From Icerya purchasi (Eukaryota > Arthropoda > Insecta > Hemiptera > Monophlebidae): a stretch of DNA of 64,000 nucleotides. The DNA is taken from contig CM077116.1 in assembly GCA_039619475.1 (NCBI GenBank), forward strand, positions 173,133,863-173,197,862, in the 5' to 3' direction. Position 1 is the first letter of the stretch; each line of letters opens with the position of its first letter. Both the position numbers and the translations under genes were made by a program. The notes below the pieces were generated by a model. The model saw only the letters and a program-made list of their open reading frames with translations, was not told the DNA's origin and ran no database searches. Shown piece after piece: positions 59,641 through 64,000 of this stretch.

Positions 59641-60860
59641 CGTTCGAAACCCATTTGAACCGTCCGTCATTCCATCATTCCATCATTCCATTTATTCCAT
59701 TTATTACTTTCAACCGGTCTGCATTCTGATTTGCCTTTTCTACACCGTTCCTTCGAAGCCGTACGCGATGGCATTCTCTATTTGCAACGCATCTCTTGAT
59801 CTCTGCAATTTCCGATTAAATTTATCGCAAAACTCTTTTCGAGTGTGTTCCCCGTACTTTTTGTCCTCACGGCTGTTGGCTCAAATGTATTCTCTCTTCC
59901 ATCGAAATTCTTTCTTCGTAGCAAAATCAGAAGCTGCGGAGGGTAGAAAAAACGTAGGAAAGGTCACCGTTAACTGCACCATACCTCCCAACACTGTGCA
60001 GTGAAAAATGTAAAGTCTGTGCGAGGAGAATATTATATCGGTTTTATACCGCGATGAAGGAGACGGTACTATCCGGATAAATGCGTCGTTAGCGTGAACA
60101 ATTTTATCTTTATAAAAATAACAGAGATACGTTCGCTTTAAGTCTTTGTATGCGCATTATCTGCAAGTATATAGTTTCCCCAGCAAAAGACATCGTTATA
60201 TTGCATTCTTTTCCTTCGACTTTGAAAGTTTTCCGATATCGGATCAAAAGAAAAAAGAAACTCTAAACTTTTAATAAAACGCGTTAAAGTTACTATTTAA
60301 AAGAAAAACTTTTTTTTAACCGGAATTTTTCGCACGATCTTTTTATCTCGAAACATCAACAAATTCCTGTAATAATAATTTATCTGCAGTAACAAAGTTT
60401 TTGTTTATATTTTGTAAGTTTGGTTTATGTGAAAAAAACGATTTTACCGAATAATTTCTCGCTGACTTATTAAATAATTTCTTTTTTTTTTCTTTTTTTT
60501 TTCTTTTTTTTTTCTTTTTTTTTCTTTTTCAAGTGTAGCAGCTTCTTCACTTAAAAAATTTAACAGGTAAAAAATAATTATAATTCAGAGTAATACATCT
60601 GAAAGAGGGAATATTATGATTATTGTTAAACAGCAATACTTATTAGAGAGTCGACACGGAATTGAAATTACCACAATTAAAAAAAGGCGGCATTAAATAT
60701 TCTCGATCTTTCCAAAACTTGGCTTTTAAAAGACGAGGATTGTATTGTTATTTTTATTTTCGATGGTTTCATCATAGTTTCAATTTGTTGACTTTAAAAA
60801 ATGTCATGTAGCTGCGCGCAGCCTCATTAGGCGCAAAAAAAAAAAAACAGGAATCCTGGC
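59641..60860. other. No recognised gene; simple repeats
   Basis: It holds an ATTCCATC/ATTCCATTT simple repeat (59670-59705) and a CTTTTTTTT polypyrimidine repeat (60481-60530). The plus frame 59768-60004 is unassigned. Confidence 0.5.
60481..60530 (+). repeat. C(T)8-10 polypyrimidine repeat
   Basis: Five or more C-punctuated T runs in a row. Confidence 0.9.
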
Positions 60861-60909
60861 AGCAACTTACGCATTCAATTTCTATAAATACTTCTAGGCG
60901 CAATGTTTG

Positions 60910-61990
60910 GCTCAAAATTAAGGCACTAGACGGTGCATCGGGGTCGTACGACCACTTCCATTTCATTAAACAAAACCGATTTCATAATATCAGACCGTTT
61001 GAAGGTCGCAAATGCTTTCGCAAATCATTTCTCTGCGGAGTCATCCTCGTCATCCGATTCCCCTGTCTTCATATCTTCCATGGAGCAACAACCAATAACT
61101 ATCATTTCTGACTCTTCGCTTCTTCACAATTGTTATTTTATCATGACTGAATTATCAGCTCCAAAACCATATATTGCAAATAGCACATCTCGGCCCGATT
61201 CTATCCGTCCTTTTATGTTAAAACACTTCCTTTAGCGAAAAATATCCTCTTACATGTATATAACCACATCTGGTCCTCCGGTTCTATTGTAGAGCTATGG
61301 AAATTGGCAGTTGTTATTCCTTTCCCGAAGCAAAATAAAAAGATCGTCTTTTCCCAAAAAACTATAGGCCCATGTCCGTCATAAGTGTCCTTGCAAAAAC
61401 ACCTGAAAAAATTTGTTAATCGATGCTTCCTTTTCTTCCGAGAGCGGAATAATCTTTTATCCTGGTCACAAGCCGGAAGGCGTAAGGTGCATACTACAGC
61501 TGATCATCTGCCGAGCCTACACAGAGGCAAATATTAACAGCATTTCACCGACGCCAACATGTATACTACGTCTTTTCTGATGTATATAAAAAGGCTTTTG
61601 ATAGAATATAGCAACTGGTCTCAGCTGGCATTATTATTGAAAACATGACTAAATATCTGAATCATGTTTTAATAAATAGAACGTTCCGTATGTTAAGATT
61701 GGTTCGTTAACATCGAAAATCATTCAAACTGAGAGTGTCCTACCACAAAGATCTGCCCTTAGTGCAACCTTCTTTATTTTTTATATCAACGATATAAATG
61801 AATGTATCCCGCCTGTTAACGCAAGGCTCTACTTTGACGACTTAAACATTTCTCTATTTTCCAGTTTTCCAGAAAGTGTTCAAAAAGTCCTACAGAAGAA
61901 AACTCGTTTGTACAAATCCTTAGTCCTGTCCAGAATAAACAACCAGTCTCCGGCGTACTCTTCAGTCAGCCCTTCCCTACTTAAATCTCT
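60910..61990 (+). pseudogene. LINE RT, decayed (plus strand)
   Basis: The plus strand reads KALDGASGSYDHFHFI (about 60918-60965), ISDRLKVANAFANHFSAESS (60978-61040) and SRPDSIRPFMLKHFL (61190-61235; the SSPGPDxIxxxMLK block). Then come ELWKLAVVIPFPKQNKK (about 61290-61345; the W-K-x-AxIIPIPK block) and KNYRPMSVISVLAKTPEK (about 61355-61410). Later, SALSATFFIFYINDINECIP (about 61752-61812) matches the QGSVLSxTLFxxxIND block, and ARLYFDDLNISLF (about 61820-61860) the YADD box with the Tyr-Phe order changed but two Asp kept. It resembles Jockey/R1-like LINEs with the IND-type box and has numerous shifts and stops. Confidence 0.8.
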
Positions 61991-62241
61991 TGATTCGATG
62001 CACCTGACAGTGTATGTGATTGAATTCGCTGTGATTAATGAGGGAAACTTTGCGTAACGAAGTAGATGAAGAAGGCTCGAAGAATGAATGATGTCAGAAA
62101 AACGGAAATAAAAAAGAGGGTGCTTCCTAAAGGAACATAACAGAGGGAGGAAATTTTGAATAGCGATCCGGCAAAGAATGGGATTTTGTTGCAGCAGAAA
62201 CGCCGGTGTTTTATAATAAAGCAGAATAAATTGGGATAAAG

Positions 62242-62508
62242 TTATTTGAATAGGAAGACGTTTGATAAGGAAGCAATAAGGTGAGACCTGCGGATAGATA
62301 GGGGAAGGAAATTGGCCTCTGCTAGGACTGCGGAGTGAGAATAGATTTCAAAATTCGTAAACGAAGAACTGCATTTTGGACTAATCCAATTTGGAGAGAA
62401 CAAAGCATTGTCACGGAAGAAGCAGCGGTAATCAAGTTTAGAGCGGGGTATAGACTTATAAAGCAGAAGAAGTGTAATAGGATTAGCATCTCGGTTAGAA
62501 GAAGACAA
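62242..62508 (-). pseudogene. LINE RT thumb fragment (minus strand)
   Basis: The 88-codon minus frame reads LLLLYKSIPRSKLDYRCFF, then VLAEANFLPLSIRRSHLIAS. This matches the LYKSLIRSKLDYG ... SLxAEAxxPPLxIRRxxL thumb block of Jockey/R1-like RTs with RNase H. It is the same block as seen at 37475-37535 in the 36.7-38.9 kb LINE. It lies head-to-head with the plus-strand LINE just upstream, so two different insertions or an inversion are involved. Confidence 0.75.
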
Positions 62509-62689
62509 TGCCCTAAGGATATTTCGGCGTTTTAGTGTAGTTGAACAGAGATAATTAATACGTTGTGACGGATTCGGTATCTGTAGCGCGACCTTTTAGC
62601 GGTGTTCGTATTATAAAAATATTCTCTTTGATAAAATCATTTATTCCCGGTCTATCGAATTTTCATTTGGCGTAATCGCAAGTTGTAGG

Positions 62690-63629
62690 TATCGGGGATG
62701 CTTATCGGCTAAAACCAAGATTACCATACGTGGTCGAACGGACAGTTTTGCCGGAGTTGAGACTGCGTGCGTGTGCATTGTTGGTAGCAGCCGCTAGTGG
62801 AGGGAACTACGAGCGCAAGAGCTATGCTGAGCAGTATCGTGCTGGGGGGGGGTGTTGTAAAATCTCGTAAAAGTCAGGCAAGGCGGTCAAAGCGGAATTA
62901 TTCGAAAGATGTTCGAGGAACATCGATGTAATTATTTCCGTTATCGCTATTAATTGTTGGTCGATTATTCGGTTACAGTTAAATAGTCTTAATAGTTACA
63001 TTGTTCTGGTCGATCGCCAATTGCCAATCGCTACCGTGGCAACGTTTAAAATTTGTTCTAGTCCGTATCGCCGTTTATGATGTAATTTTTGAAGACCACG
63101 CCGCACGTTTTTCAGCCCCGCTATTGAAATTTTATATAGGGTAGTAGTTTTTGGCCCTGCGGGGCACAGGTTGTTGTAACTAGAGTCATCGTCTCTAGTA
63201 AGTAGTCACTCGACCGCCATATGGTGCTAGCCCGCCGGCGGAGAAACGAAACAACAACCACATGAGTTCCGTGCGTCCACGTCGTGCAGGGTGGTAATTT
63301 CCTTTTCGGCGGGTTCAGCGCTGATTAGGAAAGCTAAAACGGAACCCATAAACATCGCTGATAGGAAAACGGAGAAGGGACAACTTGCCGAAGGTGGTCC
63401 CTTCACTAAATACCGTTAAGCTTTCGCACTGCATTAATAACAGCAGACTATCAGCAGCTCGCTCGTGACATATGTGCCCCAGTCGGATTGATAAATGTCA
63501 ATCTAGAGCGAGTAGGCGAGTATCCGGCGCCTGAAAACCGGGTCCTTTCGGCTAGGAGAGTAAACCCCAACAGAAAATCCGACGGAAGGCAAGAGGAAAC
63601 CACCGTCGTAACTTTCCTAAACATCCACT
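62690..63629 (+). other. GC-richer leader of the RTE-like LINE
   Basis: Composition rises clearly above the AT-rich surroundings from about 62690. The stretch has no long frame, contains a G-run (62846-62853), and leads directly into the intact LINE frame at 63630. The last in-frame stop before the ATG is TAA at 63618-63620. I read the stretch from about 63090 on as the element's 5' untranslated region. Whether the element begins near 62690 or 63090 cannot be decided here. Confidence 0.5.
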
Positions 63630-64000
63630 ATGATAGACGAAAACAATGAAATGGCCCTTAGTCCGGGGCACCCCTTCAATGGGGAGAGGGTGCGAAGAAT
63701 ACCCCCGTCGTCTCAAAACAAACTCAAGATTTACAACAGACCCATCAAAATAGCAACATGGAACGTGCGAAGTCTACTCAAAGCCGGTAAACTAGCCAAC
63801 ACCGTGAAAGAAATGAGGAGGCTAAATATTGATATCCTTGGCCTAAGCGAGGTTAGATGGCCCGGGACAGGATCAATCAAAATTGATGGCGTACACTTCC
63901 ACTACGCAGGAGGTACAGAAAGCCGCAACCAAAAAGGCGTAGCAATATTAGCCACTGACGAAATCGCTGAGTCAATAGTAGGAAGCATACCTCTAAGTGA
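63630..64000 (+). CDS. RTE/CFDP2-like LINE, endonuclease start (runs off window)
   Basis: An ATG at 63630 opens a frame of 123 codons with no stop, cut by the window edge. After a poorly conserved leader, IKIATWNVRSLLKAGKLANT (residues 39-58) and LNIDILGLSEVRWPG (65-79) are the first two blocks of the endonuclease/exonuclease/phosphatase fold. Asn45 and Glu74 are the expected metal/catalytic residues, and both are intact. The next part (GGTESRNQKGVAIL, about 96-109) fits the GG-x-x-x-x-x-GVAI-L block. The enzyme would nick the target DNA for target-primed reverse transcription; the RT should follow beyond the window. Codon use is more GC-rich than anything else in the window. With no stop, shift or damaged motif, this is the best candidate here for an active or recently active element. 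Confidence 0.88.
   Translation, partial: MIDENNEMALSPGHPFNGERVRRIPPSSQNKLKIYNRPIKIATWNVRSLLKAGKLANTVKEMRRLNIDILGLSEVRWPGTGSIKIDGVHFHYAGGTESRNQKGVAILATDEIAESIVGSIPLS

Overview
The window looks like a repeat-rich intergenic block of an AT-rich arthropod genome, most likely an insect. Reasons: no bacterial gene density, many homopolymer tracts, and a mix of Jockey-, R1- and RTE-like non-LTR retrotransposons (LINEs), a Tigger/pogo element, a hAT remnant and a Mutator-like element, all of kinds common in insects. The species cannot be named from sequence alone; a hemipteran is only a guess. I found no convincing intact host gene, tRNA, rRNA or CRISPR array. Every protein signal I recognise comes from a transposable element (TE) or a dispersed transposon-like family.

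Layout. 1-2143: AT-rich flank with a 558-bp (TTA)n-type microsatellite of layered 12-bp periodicity, a weak tRNA-like motif and a diverged copy of a motif that recurs in the array. 2144-27926: a tandem array of a 6.04-kb unit, four full copies plus a 1.6-kb partial copy. The copies are nearly identical and their lengths (6040, 6041, 6041, 6039) differ only by one C-tract. Each unit carries two dead LINE pieces in opposite orientation (an endonuclease scrap on +, a reverse transcriptase (RT) pseudogene on -) and two diverged ~370-bp subrepeats. 27927-32490: a broken minus-strand gene of an arthropod dispersed family, split by a ~2.6-kb DNA transposon (TTAA-like target, Mutator-like transposase), which itself holds a ~0.9-kb inverted-repeat insertion with 382/385-bp arms.

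32490-47770: mainly decayed LINEs (R1-like tail at 34.6 kb; RNase H-bearing LINEs on - at 36.7-38.9 and 41.3-44.0 kb; an RTE-like RT scrap at 40.3-40.9 kb) and one recent 5'-truncated R1-like insertion (44338-45507) with a 10-bp target-site duplication and an open 310-codon frame. 47771-50259: a Tigger/pogo element, end to end, with a frameshifted DDE transposase. It abuts a hAT 3' remnant (50260-51230). 51690-53607: a decayed ~200-bp repeat series and a 31-bp minisatellite. 53782-55406: a 5'-truncated Jockey copy with two frameshifts, poly(A) and a probable 10-bp duplication.

55.4-62.5 kb: scattered LINE scraps on both strands. 62.7-64.0 kb: the composition turns clearly more GC-rich, and an intact reading frame of a CFDP2/RTE-like LINE endonuclease starts at 63630 and runs off the window, probably the youngest element here. 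The features do not form a pathway; what connects them is nested insertion, decay and local tandem amplification.
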